From Aphidius gifuensis (lineage: Eukaryota; Arthropoda; Insecta; Hymenoptera; Braconidae), in assembly GCF_014905175.1 (NCBI RefSeq), contig NC_057791.1, positions 23,722,537-23,786,536 on the forward strand: a DNA stretch of 64,000 bases, written 5' to 3'. Below are positions 33,251-46,772 of this stretch, piece by piece. The position numbers and the translations under genes are program-made. The stretch's first letter is position 1, and each line of letters opens with the position of its first letter. Under the pieces are notes generated by a model. It saw only the letters and a program-made list of their open reading frames with translations. It was not told the origin of the DNA and ran no database searches.

Positions 33251-35489
33251 GTATGTATTTAAAAATCATAAAAATATATATTTATTATAAATAATAAAAT
33301 GATTTATTTATTAAATCAATTAAAATGATTAATTAATTCGCTGGAAAGGAAGGAGACGGTCAAAACTTGTCCGATAGTCCTGCTCTGTTCGGCCACTTGT
33401 CGTAAGATAGCGCTTCCATCGACCGTCGGTCTCGAAGGGGTTGAAAAAATAATCATAAAAATAATAAAATACAAGTAAATAGGGCTGGTCATCCCCCTCT
33501 AATAACCCAACAATCTTTCAAATACAAACAATCCAAAAAAACAGCAAAAAAAATTGAACGTAATTAATAAACTTTTGATAAATTATTATTTTATAAATAA
33601 ATAAAAATTATTATTCAATATAATAATTAAAACACATAGTAATAATAATCGAATTGACTACTTTTTATTCCATTCTATCAATTAAATATCAAAGTAAATT
33701 TATCAATATTTATTTCACCAATTAATAAATACAATAAATAAAATTTAAAAATTTAAAAATTTTATTTTTATCATTTTTAAATAAAGGAAACTATTACGAA
33801 TATATTTTTTCAAGACATCATTCGTTTGAAGATATTTAAAATACTAAAAAAAATATACAAAAGAATAAAAAATAATTATAATAAATAATAATAACAAAAT
33901 GATTAAAAAAAAAAATTTTAAAAAAGTACTTTTAAAATGCATTCTCGTTATATTCACTCTCAATCGTTTTTTTCTTTTCCACTTCATTCGAACATCTCAA
34001 TTCTTCCACGGCCTCCTTGCAATCTGAGTGAAAAAAAAATATTTAAAAATAAAAAAAAACACCCACAATGACAAATTCGTGGTGTATGTCTTTATGAACG
34101 CATCTGAAGTAGACAAGTGCATAAAAAAGAAAATAAAAAAGAGAAAAAAAAAACCTCGGGCGTTAGTTCAAGCTTCAAGAGACACAGATGGTATGATAGA
34201 AGGGTGGTTGGGTCGGTGGGTGGGTGGATAGATGGGTGGATATATATGGAAGAGATGGAAGAAAATAAAATTGAAAAAAAAAAAAAAGTAAATCTAGAAG
34301 GGTGCACAAAGGAATGCAAAGTAAGAACCCATCGTTGTTTTCCATCTTTTATTTATTTTTTATTTTTTTCTCGTGATGTCGTCGTCTCGCCTTTATCGTA
34401 TCATTTGTGCCTCGAGGTTACATTGCATTATCATGCAAGGCGATTTTTTTTTTTTTTTCTATCTATCTCCCTTTTGTTGTGTCTCAGTTTTTTACTCTTA
34501 ATTGTTTTTCCTGCACCCTTGTCTTCTGTGTCATCTGTGATGTCCCCAATGCACTCACAGAGTAAGCAATACTTGAACAAAAAAAAAAACAAAATAATGA
34601 CGTAAAAGAAATGTTAAACAAAATATTAATAAATAAATATGAATTGATAATTTAAATATTATTGTACAAAATTTTAAGTTTATTGATCTTTAAAAATACT
34701 TGTTACTTTTATATTAATTATATTAATAAAATATCTAAAAAATAATAATAAAAAAAAGCTCCGAGCTTTCGTGGAAAAGTTGAATTTAATAATAAAAAAA
34801 TTGACTAGTCAAAGATTGTATGAAAAAAAAATTTTTATATGTATTTTTGTAATTTAAATTTCACTCGATTGCTCAATATAAAAATCTCGAGTATTGATGC
34901 TGTTTTTCGTGTCAATAATTGCCGACAATTTTTACAAACACGAGAGTCAACCTAAAAACATGAAAAAAAATAAATAATAAATTAAAAAATATAAAAACAG
35001 ACATTTAGTCTTCTACAATCGACGCCCAACTGTACACGTTAATTAATCTTCCGGTTGGAAAGTCTCGCTTCAGATGAGAACAATGGCCGAGTCCGTCACT
35101 TTGACGTGGTTAATACAAACACAAAAAAATAAAAAGTTAGAAAATATATATATATACACATATATATAAATAAAAAAAGCAAAAAAAAATAAAATAACAT
35201 TCACAAAAAGAAGCTCAAATATAAAAGAGGTAATATACACGTTGAGACTAGAGAGGAGGAGAACTTTAATGCATAGAAGGGGAAGATTGGGGAGGTAAAT
35301 ATAAAAAAAAAATAAAAGCAAAAAGAGAAAAGAATTATGCAAAAATGTGTGAATATATTTTAAGGTAAAAAAAAAGATCAAATTGATCAACTGATAACTC
35401 TTTGAGTAACAAAGTCAATCTGTATTGCGTCGTGTTGCGGGTCAAAAAAATTGTAAAATAGATATATTGTTAATAACAATGGTTTTATG

Positions 35490-35660
35490 TGAGAAGGAAC
35501 ATTCCAATGTTCTTCCGGAACGATTGGTAATTCCGGTTTATAGAACCATTCACCACCGGATCTTCGGTGGTCGAGTTACCGGACGATTATTGGATCCATG
35601 CCGATCTAGCAAATAAAGAAAATCCCGCACATATTACTCATGTAATCACGGGATGTCTCC
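35490..35660. ncRNA. Candidate structured RNA or foldback block
   Basis: Several exact inverted repeats follow one another: GAACATT/AATGTTC (35497-35512, 2-nt loop), CCGGT (35533-35537) with ACCGG (35578-35582) enclosing ACCACCG (35552-35558)/CGGTGGT (35565-35571), and ATCCCG (35622-35627)/CGGGAT (35649-35654) enclosing ATTAC/GTAAT. GC content is well above the surroundings. A 63-codon frame overlaps (35,425-35,616), but the pairing explains the sequence better. No known RNA family was recognised. Confidence 0.35.
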
Positions 35661-38600
35661 ACCTATTCCATAAAATTAAAAAATATAAATAACAATATAA
35701 AATCAACAACAAGTCAGAAAAGAATGTCATCTTTTGTGTCTGTTTATAAAATAACATGAATGATATTCATGAAAATCACATTAATCAACTGAAAAAAATA
35801 AAAAAAATAAAAATACTAGAGATCTATACAATTATACAATTTGAGGAATTGAAAACTTGCACGCAAGATAAATAAATGCAATACAATATCCCGAGAATAT
35901 ACGTGTATGTATTTACATAAAAAAAAAAAAAATATAAAAAAGAAAATAATGGAAACTAGATAAAGTGGCACAAGTGTAACCTTGTGATTACGTAAAAGAG
36001 ACAATGAATATGTCATCTCTATTCTCTAATGGGTGCAGGCATGCTTACGAGACATTTTTTTTTTATTTTTTTATTTAAAAAAATAAATTCTTGTTATTTA
36101 TTTGGATAAATTGATAGATGAATAAATACCTTGGTTTGAAATTTACATTGTTCTTCATCTCATTGTTTATTTATTTTTTTTTCTACTTGTGAAATGGATG
36201 CATGGATTTGTCATACTGCATCACGATCAAATCATGTAATAAAATTATTTTTTTTTTTTTACAATAATTATCTATTAATAGTTTAAATAATGCAGATTAT
36301 TTCATTTGTCATTTTTTATTATATACTTGAATAAATATGAAAGAATTTTAAATTCAATTTCTATTGTTTCATTAGTTCATTGTTAGTTTGTTTTATTTTT
36401 TGTAAATTAATTTTATAAAAATTTATTTTTCATTAGATTTTTTCAAGGTTTTTAATTGTAGATTATTTGTTAATTAATGTGGAATTTTTATTTTTATTTT
36501 TATTGTGATTACATCGCTTGTGAGAGCTTTATCAAAAAAGAAAAAAATAAGAAGGCGTGTGTTTGTTAATATTGCCTTGTGAGATATCGCGTATCATTTG
36601 AAATTATTTCCTGTTCCTGTTTCAAGTGTGCAAGTTAAGATAAATTTTTTATCAGTAATTTAATACCATATTTATAAAAATATCTTGATGTTTTATATTA
36701 TTTATTTTATACTATTTAAAATTGAAAAATAATAAAAATAAAAAATTCTATTTTTTCACTAAAAAACTCTATTTTTCAAAATTAAATTTCTAAAAATAAA
36801 AAATACAATAAATATATATTTTAAATGTTAATTTCTTTTATCAATAATTTTTATAAATAAACACTTTTTTTCTACATTATTCAAAGTATCCTAAAATGAA
36901 AAAATTAAAAACTTGCTATAATTAAAAATTATTAATAAATTTACAAGTTAGTCAATTATTTTCTATATTTATCATTTTAAATTTATCATATCTGCAAAAT
37001 AACAACATCAAGCTTCAAGTACTGACAAACAATGACAATTTATTTATATTTTTATTTTATTTATATAAATAGAAATAAGTACACAAATATTTCTACTCAA
37101 CAACAATCAACACTTGCTTATTTTTATTTTATATTTTTAAAATTCAAACGATATTAATTAACTAATAATAATCATATGAATTTTTTCATCTTAATGAATT
37201 TTTTTTTTAAAATACCAACAATCAATTATTGCCACGAATTGACAAGATTATAATTTTTAAAATTTAAATTATAATAAATTAATTATTTCTCAGATGAAAA
37301 TCAGTCAAAAAAATTAAAACAAACTTGATCATAAATTAGCATTAATCGTCTCAAAAATTTAAGCTAAAAATAGTATAAATTCTTTTAAATAATAATGAAT
37401 AAATAAATAAACAAATGAAAAAAAAAAAAAAAATTAAAAAAGAAGTTGTCTGTTCGATATATGTATAAAGCAATATTGATTGGTTGTAGGTACAATGAAC
37501 AGGGTGGATAGTTGATAGGGTGGTCTTGGTCGCACATTGCATTGTATTCATTGCGTCCGGTCAAACTTTTCATCCAACATATACATATTCTCCATTTCTC
37601 TCAAGCATTATATTTGCACTTTTTTCAATACAATGTATCTTTATTTTTCATAACTCTCTTCGTCTCAGACTCTCGGCCGATAATTATTGAAGTCAGTCTA
37701 CTGTACGTTCTCATTTACGTATTTCTTTAACAGTCTCCAATGTCGTGCTTTATATATATATTTACTTTCTCATTGGTTACAATTTATATATGTTTTATAT
37801 ACATGTATGAATGTGTGTTTACATATGTATATATACAAAACAACATTGCAAACACCCTTGTGAATTTTACAGACTATTGTCTCTTTGTGTTGGTATGTAC
37901 AGACAAATACTCGAACTTTGTTACTCGATATATTTGCAATGTTTAATTTTCATTTTAAAAATACATTATGTTGTTCTAATTTAAGTCTTGTGGTTACTTT
38001 TTATTTAAATAATAATATAAAATTCGATGGAAAATTATTTAGCAAGTATAGAAACGAAAAACACTTGTTTATCTAAATTTGCTGAATTTTTGTTTGAAAT
38101 ACAATACTAATACATATTATTGATTTAAAAAATAATTTTTTTTTTTTTTTTTCTTTTTCTATTGAATAATATTGATATTAAGAATTTTTAAATATTAAAA
38201 TAATTTTTTTTTATTGTTAAATAATAAAAGAAGTTAGAGGTTAAATAAAGTTTCTTTTATTTGAAAAATTTTTATTTGATTTAGAATAATTTTATAAATT
38301 AAAATAATTTTTTTTTTCTATTGTAAAAATTAGAATTTGTCTTTAATTTAATTATTTATAAAAAAAAAAATATTATGTCTATTTTGAGCTGTGCAATATA
38401 AAAAAAAATAAATAAATAATTTTTAGAAATGAAAAGAAAAAAAAAATAATAATAAATAATAATTTATACTTAATTTTTTTGAATTTAATATTTCAAAATT
38501 TGTAAATTAAAGTTTACTGAAGCATCTCTCTTTTATCAATGAAAAAAAAAACATAAATAATGAAAATCGAGTTGAAAAAAAATTCTTTTATAGCTTTCAT

Positions 38601-41600
38601 AAAAAAATATATTTAAAAAAATTTTTTACTATATAAATTAAATGAATTTTTTTAACTATTTTTATACTGTATCATATTAGTGTGGACATTGAAATGACTT
38701 TCTACTGATATTTATTCAGAGATTGAAAGAATAAAAATCCAAGTATTTATGTATATCTGTGTTGGCACACTACTCTTGCTTATTTCTCTATCGCAAGGGT
38801 ACGAAATTAAAAAATAAAAAATATTTCAAGTACATATTTTTCCTCCCTTTTTTCTCTCTCAATTTCCACTTTATATTTCTCTTTTCTCCCTTGTAACTTC
38901 CAAGTGCATATATCCGTATGTGCAATATGTTCCTGCAACCTTTCGTAAAAATGAAAAAAGATAATCATAATATATATATACAACGATGAACTGCAGTGGA
39001 TGGATGCACTCAAATGTGAGAGAGAGTTGCGTACTTTCTTGACTCGGATAATAACTAATAACACATATATATTTTTTTTATACATGCGAACACACTAATA
39101 TTGAGTTCATCCACTGACCAGTCACAATTTTTTAACATCAAAATTAATATACGCATGTATAAACAACAATCAATAACAATAGTCTTTTATTTTAAAATAA
39201 AAATTTGAAAATAAAAAATTGATGTAAAAACAAAAGAAAAAAAAAATACTTTTTTATATTTTTAAAAATACTTATTATTTGAGAATTTTTTTATGTAATT
39301 TATTTCGAATTAAATAATTAACAAGTGTTTGTTTTGTTGAAGATACTTGTTGGAGAAAAAATGATTCGTGAAAATTTTAGTTGGAGGGATTAGTTTGATT
39401 TGTGAGAAAATTATTTAACAGATGGGGTTAACTTGATAAATTTTAGATACAAGAAATTAGGCAATTGACATTCTTGGGTTGTATATATTGACAAAGTAAC
39501 ATGGGTAATTTATTTCTTATGCCTGACCACATATACAACATTTAATTGTGTATATATCCAAAAGCCATACAAGCGTATTTGACATCAGTTAATTTTCCTA
39601 TTTACTATCAACAACTATTTTCAAATTAATTTAACTCTTAGATTAAATTTTAATTAAGTTTATCTTTTTTACATCTTTAAATTTTAATAAGAAATTAGTG
39701 AAAAAAAAACATAGGGTTTTAAAAGCTCAATTAAAAATTATTTAAAATAATTTTTTCTAAATTTTATAAAATAAATTTTAATACTTTTAAATACAAAAAA
39801 AAATTATCATCTCTTTTAAATCAATAGATTTATAAAAAATAATAAATTTCACAATTTTTATAATTTTTTTTTTCCAAGTATAAAGCTGAGCTTTTTTATG
39901 GAAAATTTTTTGTTAAGCCCTAGAAAAGGTCATGAATAAGGGATGATCAGTCACGATGCATGTTCACATGTACGCATTGTTTAAAAGGATATACATATTG
40001 TTTAATGAATGCAATTGCAGAAATAAAAATAAAAAAATAGCGAAGAACGTGAGCTTTTAGGTGGTGATTGTGGGTGGTAAACGAATAAATGTGCAAATTT
40101 GACGAGCCGTCGCGGTTCGACCATTTTGAAATGCACACATGCAAAACATTAAAAATGCCAAAGGTGTATGTATAACGACTGACCAAGAGGGGCTTGTTGG
40201 TGTTGGTGTAAAAAAGGATAGAAAATTTTTTCAATGTATGGAAAATTCACAAGTACATTGCTGCCAATGTATATAGTAAAAATAAAAATAATAAAAATCA
40301 TAGATGATTTTATATATGTGTACTTTTTTTTTTATAATATTTTTTATGTGTCCATTTCTGTGCGCAGCAGTCTGTGAATAAAAATAATTAACGGTACATA
40401 TATGCGAATGTCGAAACCAGCGATTGATTTACGAGTTAGGACAAACTTCGCAAGCAAAACGTAGTCATTTTCAAAAACTGCGTGTCCAGAGGGCGCTTGA
40501 TTGATTTTTTTCAATTTTATTTTTACTGATTCTTTTTGTTTTTAAATTTTTTTTTTTTCAATATTATTTCATTCACGTTAATTTTTAGATATTTAATAGT
40601 TTTATGTAAAAATAAAAATGTCTTTTTTAAATTAAAATTTTATCGGCTAAATTTTGTACAAATTTGTAAAAATTATTTTTTTTAATTGACTTTGGACTGA
40701 AGGTATTAATTATTTCATCAATTGCCAAAATTATTTTTCAAATTCTAACATTAAAAGCCATTTAAAAACTAGATAAAAGAAAATTTAGTCTTTTTTTTTT
40801 TTGCTGTTTATTTTTCTAATCAATTTAACATTAATTTTTCATAAATTTCATGTTTTTAATAATTAAATTACGACCAAGTTTTTTTATCTAACGTTTTACT
40901 GGATTTATTTTATTTTCATTTCTGAATTTTTGTACATTTTTAGAGCAGCACAGTAATGCAGCATTTTTTTTAATTTAAAAATGTCAATCGGTATTCAAGA
41001 TATTCAGTAAAAACATTTTTCATTCGCCTGATTTTATAATTAAATAAGCAAGGGTTAAAATTCTTCATTTTTTTTTGTTTCAAATAGCTAATTGATTTTC
41101 GATATTTCAATGAAAAAAAAAAAATATTAATAATAATTATTATTAATTTTGGTTGAAATTATAATGTCGCGTGTGGATGAAATAACGAGGTGGCATTGAT
41201 GTTCATTGTCCAGGTGTGTTTATTACAGGTACGAGTAAAAAAGCAGATGCTAGGTTATAAAAATTTCCCCCTCGAAATAATAACAAATGGGAGAATATAT
41301 TTTTTCTTTTTCTAATTTTTTCTTGATCGTTTTACCTCAGGGGGTTGACGAAAGCACATAGCACTATCCAAGAACACACATGCACCCCGAAAAAATAAAA
41401 TTAAAATAAGTCACCCTGTGTACATACCTATAATATCAAGAGCGGAAGCAAATCGACTTCTGGGGTTCAAATTTTTTTTTTTTTATTGTCAAGAATAAGA
41501 CCACCTGGTTCGCCGGAATATTCCGATCTCCAAAAAAATAGTATTAATTGTGTATTATCAAATGGAAAAATTGAAAAATATATTTTTTTTTTTTCATTAA

Positions 41601-44539
41601 AATTATCTTTTAATAAGTCTAATTGATTATTTAATTTTCCTTTCAACGAAAAATATTTAAAATTCAATGATTGATTGATGATTTGAATAAATTTATGGTC
41701 TATAAATTCAAAAATATCACCCAGACTTTGTGCAATTGAATATAATGAGTTAAATAATTCAAAACTGTCTGTGAATTAAAAAAATATATAGTTCATGAAT
41801 GAGGTTGACGACATATAAGATTTTTTATTTTTCGACTACCCCAACGTGAAAAGCTCCGGGAAAAAAAAGCGCAAGAGATTTTAATTTTCAATTTTTTTTT
41901 TTCCTCTTTTTATCTCTGTCGTTCTTTCGAGTCTCTGAGAAGTGTAAGTGGCTATTTTTTTTTTTTTTACATAACAGTATGAGTGTGAGATTGTCGTGAA
42001 AAAGTCCACAGGTGTCTGTTTTACAATGTCAGCATATAAACGAAACCCTTGGACGTGCGTGTATGAAAAAAATGTCAAGAAGGAAAAAGGGGTTACACCT
42101 GAAGTCAGAGTTGTCTAAAGAAAAAAATGAATTAAAAAAATTCAGTAATTCAACGACATACAATTTTTTCTTCATTAAAACAGTCAATTCACACGAAAAT
42201 AAATAAAAACAAATTTAAAAACATTTAAAGTAAAATTCATAAAGAAATATATGAATAGAAATTAAAGAAAAAAAAAAAAGCACAATTGAATAAAGACATT
42301 AAAATACAAACACACAAACAATTTAGCGATTATATTTTTCAATTGAAAATTGTTCCACAAAAAAGAGAAGATGCATCTCAATGATTATAAAAATACTTGG
42401 ATATTTATTTACAAAATTTTATTATTGAAAATTAAATTCCATTATCTTGTCATTTTATTGTCTAAACATCTGTTTTAAAAATATCAAGCACACATTGTCG
42501 ACAACTCGGGTCAAAAGTACAGATAGACAATAATAAAAAAATAAAAAAAAATAAAAAGAAGATACGCAAAAAGAGTATAGCCAGCTGTCCACTGATGTTG
42601 TCCAAACTCCAAAGGAACATCGCGAGTGCAAGTATAATATATCTCAAATTACTCCCACGAGAGAATACCAGTCATCTCATCACTTCAGCTCCACCTCCTG
42701 TGGTGTAAATATATATCTATTTTAATCTATCTTTACGAAACGCCCGCGTTGATTTGATCTGGCCTCTTTACGGCCCACAAAATCATCTGTTCAATATATT
42801 TGTTTGAGTTCATCTTCTTTATACATCAAATTTTTATTATGTTTATGCTACTTTTTTTTTTTTATTTCTTCATCTTCTTCAAACCGGAATAAACACCGGA
42901 AAAACCTTTACACCACCCGCAAAATATTTACGGTCAAACAGACTTTGCCTCGTGCCTTCTTTATCCCTATTCGCTTTTGAAAATAATGCATTGTCACTGA
43001 GGCACTCGAGCGTGCATCAAAACACTCTGCATATATTTTTAAATAGAGCAAAAAAAAAATATATATATAAACTTTAAAGAAAGATGCAGATTTTAAAAAA
43101 AAAAAAAAAATTGATTTTTCATACAATTTCTTTTGTATGTAAAATAGAAATTTGATTGAATAGTAAATTTTTCTTTTTTTTTCTTTTATTTTTTAATGTA
43201 TCACTTGACATTTTGTGACATTATTCGGAAGTCAATATTTTTATTTTTTGGTTTTCTTATTCTTTTTTAAATTGTATAGATAACCGGATGTCTTTTATGT
43301 TGTTTACACAACTTTTATGATGTTTTGAATATTTATAAAATATTATTTAAAAATATGTAATAGATTTATTTTTTAGTCTAATATATTTGGGATAAATTCG
43401 GAATTTAAATTCTGTAATTTTAATTGTTTCCGTTTTTTAGATTATCAATTTATCGAGAAGATTTTTCAACCCCTCAAGATGTCATCAATCGACAATACGA
43501 CCCTTCAATATTCAAGTTTTTCAACTAAGGAAAAGCTCTTTGATTTTTTTTTTTTACATAAATTGGCTGAGGGCTGTTTTGTTTGTTGCTTATCTTGTTT
43601 TTTTTTTTTGTTCACAATTTTTTACAACAGATCACAAGACACTGTTTAAACCCTCAAGTCTTTATATATTTTTCCTCTTCATCTAACATTTTTTTTCTTT
43701 GAGCTTCAACCACGTCTCTTGAGACATAAAAAAAAAGGGAAAGAAAGTGCAAACATTTTGGTGTGAGTAGCCTTTTCTTTACCCTCTATTCAAGATAATA
43801 TTTTCCACAAGATTTTCCAGTCTTGCTTTAGGGGATAATATACATTTTAAAAGTAACCTGTTGAACTAAGAAACTTTGTATTTTATACCAAGTGACTTTG
43901 TGTTTTCTTATGATAAAAATAAAAGTCATACCTCGCAACTTTTTAGAATCTACTTGTTGCTTTTCCTACAAGATGTAGCCAAGAATTCTAAAGTGTTTGT
44001 TGTTTTTTTTTTTTAAAACTCTTGCCAGAAGTTTAACCAGTCACGCGAGCTTTTTTTTCTTTTTTATTTATTTTTTTTTTTGATGAGAATTTATATATTT
44101 AGTCATGCTGAATCAGAACAGAATTAATTCATTTTTGTTAAGAATAAATCATTTTTATTCTTTCATTTATCTTATCAGTATGTATATTTTTATATTTTTA
44201 CTCTATTTATCACAGGATATCCGTTGAATTCTTGACAAAGTTAAATCGTCTGTGAAGAAACTTGTTGAATATATATTCCTCAACCTCCAAAAGATTGTCC
44301 GAGCTAAGATGCCACTTGTTGCTTAAACTTCTTCAACTTGAATTTCCCAGTTCCATCTAAGAATACTCAAATTTAAGTACCGGAAAAACCTCACTTACCC
44401 TGAACATCAATCTCCAACAAAAGAACACCAAAAATTATATATAATCATCTTTAAAATTCATTACTTTTCTAATGAGGAAAAATATTTCTTACTCACTCAA
44501 AAAATTTAGTCTTTTTTTTTCTAAAATTAAACAACAATA

Positions 44540-45420
44540 TATTTTAAAATTATTCTTATCATTTTTATATATCATTCTTATTTATTTTACTTTATATTTT
44601 AATTTACATATATTTTTCTCTATCTTTCATATATTTTTGTCTAAGATTTCATCATAAATAATATCATATAAATCTTTTTTAAGTTCATTCTTTTGTTCTT
44701 AATTAATAATTATGCTCCTAATTTACATTGAATAAATATTCCAACGTAATGTAATAAAATGCTTATTATGACGAAAATCAAATGTCATCTGTATCAAACT
44801 TCAGCATAATATACATAATTATATAATGATAATTTATTTGATATTTATTAGAGAATTCAACATAAGTTTAAGTATCATAACTATAATATTATGAATTAAT
44901 TAATTCATAAATTGTAAATTATTAATAATTCATAATTACTAATGATAAAAATTGACTATGAATATTTAAAATTATTTCATGGAGAAATTTTTTTTTAATT
45001 TTTATTTGAAATTCTATATCATTTTTATATATCATTCTTATTTATTTTACTTTATATTTTAATTTACATATATTTTTTTATCTTCTTGTCACTTTAACAA
45101 GTCCAAAGATTCATATGGTAAATGGGGGCGTCTTTTGAAAGGAGCCACGTGCTCCAATATTACGCATAACAACGCCCACGAATGATAATAAAAATGATAT
45201 TTAATCGAACATCAAATGACTCTGTATCAAACTTCAGACAAATATACATTAATTATTTTAAAAAATTTACTTGATATTTTTACGAGTTCATTGGGACGTT
45301 TAAGAATAAAAGCTAATTCGAAATTAATTTATAAATTCTAAATTTAAAATCAAATTCACTTGTAAACAAAAGATCTATGAATATTTAAAATTATCATGGC
45401 GAGACAATTTTTTTTTTTTT
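44540..45420. repeat. Approximate tandem duplication, unit 420-460 bp
   Basis: A stretch of about 55 bp beginning ATTTTTATATATCATTCTTA is identical at 44561 and 45021. Further matches in the same order include CTGTATCAAACTTCAG (about 44,790 and 45,222) and TATGAATATTTAAAATTAT (44957 and 45376). The two halves have since diverged by small indels. It is noncoding. Confidence 0.65.
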
Positions 45421-46699
45421 TAATTTTTGAATTCTTCTTTTTATCGTGAATCTTTTTTTTTTTTTTTTCTATTTGTGGACTTATTTGCTTATTAATTTTT
45501 TTATCACACTCGGCATATCAAACTGACAACCAACTGGCCAATTGAATATATAAATATTTTCTTTGTCCTATCAAGAAATCGATTTTTATTTTTGTTCTGT
45601 ATCTTTATTCCCATGTGGATATGTATATAAAACGATTGCATTATTATCATGTATAAAAATAAAATCCCAAGGAAAAATTGAATGATTAGATTTTCGACAC
45701 GTGGCTCATTGTATTTTGTCTTATTCACCACTTCTTGGTGAAAATGTAACTCAATATTCCCTTGTGTGCATCTTTCACATACATTAGTAAATTAATTTTT
45801 TTATAAAAAATATATAAAAAATAATATTTACTATGAAAATTACATGGGGTTACACAGTGGGAATTTTATTAGTCAAATTATTTTGAAAATTAAAATGGTT
45901 TTTAAATTATTTTCGACGAAAAAAATAACAATGATTTACAAATCGTAATTTAATTTATCAATTAAATATAAATTAATTTATTTTTTACTATTGAAAAATT
46001 ATAGCAATTAATTTTATAAAAGTTTTAAATATTTTTGATAATTAATAAAATATAAATACGAAATTGAATAATTCAATTTAAAAATTTAATTTAATTTCTT
46101 TTGTAATTTTTTAATTATAAAAAAATATATTGTAAAAATTGTTTAGTAATATTTTTAGTATCTAATTTTTAAAAAGATTATAAAAAAAAAAAAAAAACCA
46201 CATGAAAAAGTGATTTAAAATTTTCTACCCTTGATTTTGCAAGTTAAGATTTTTTTGAATAATTCAATTGATATTTCATCAAAGATTTGAATACTTGTCT
46301 ATAATCGATTTTGCATCCCCTAAAATTAGAAACAAGGGTTGTATATATTTATATATTATTTCTTATGATTTTTAACTTGAAAATAATATATACATCTATC
46401 TATCTCGAAATAGTAATCTCTAGAAAAAAACTAAAAAGGGGTTGACGAATATATAAGACACCCTTCACAATAAATGAACGAAGATCATTTTGTTGTCTGT
46501 TTGCTTTTTATTGGATTATGCAATGTTCTACAGCTGAATATTTCGAAAGTTCTTTGTCAGTTACCAGCCATCTGTTGAAAACATCTAAACAAATATCTAA
46601 ATATCTAAACAATTTAACAATATATTTATTTATAAACAATTTACTTTTGTATTAATCATTAATTGTTTTTGTAATTTTTATTTGTCATTAATAATTACT

Positions 46700-46772
46700 C
46701 ATTTTTATTTATTTAAATTTTACATTTATTTATTTAAATTTTACATTTATTTATTTTAATTTTACATTTATT
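46700..46772. repeat. Minisatellite, about 22-bp unit
   Basis: Three adjacent copies of a unit near TTTATTTATTTAAATTTTACA, the last slightly changed. Confidence 0.7.

Noticed and set aside
34117..34605. 162-codon open frame
   Set aside because: Dominated by Lys, Phe and Leu from A and T runs, overlaps another frame on the opposite strand, no splice or start support.
35425..35616. 63-codon frame with coding-like residues
   Set aside because: Its sequence is explained by nested inverted repeats; no splice sites or start context support translation.
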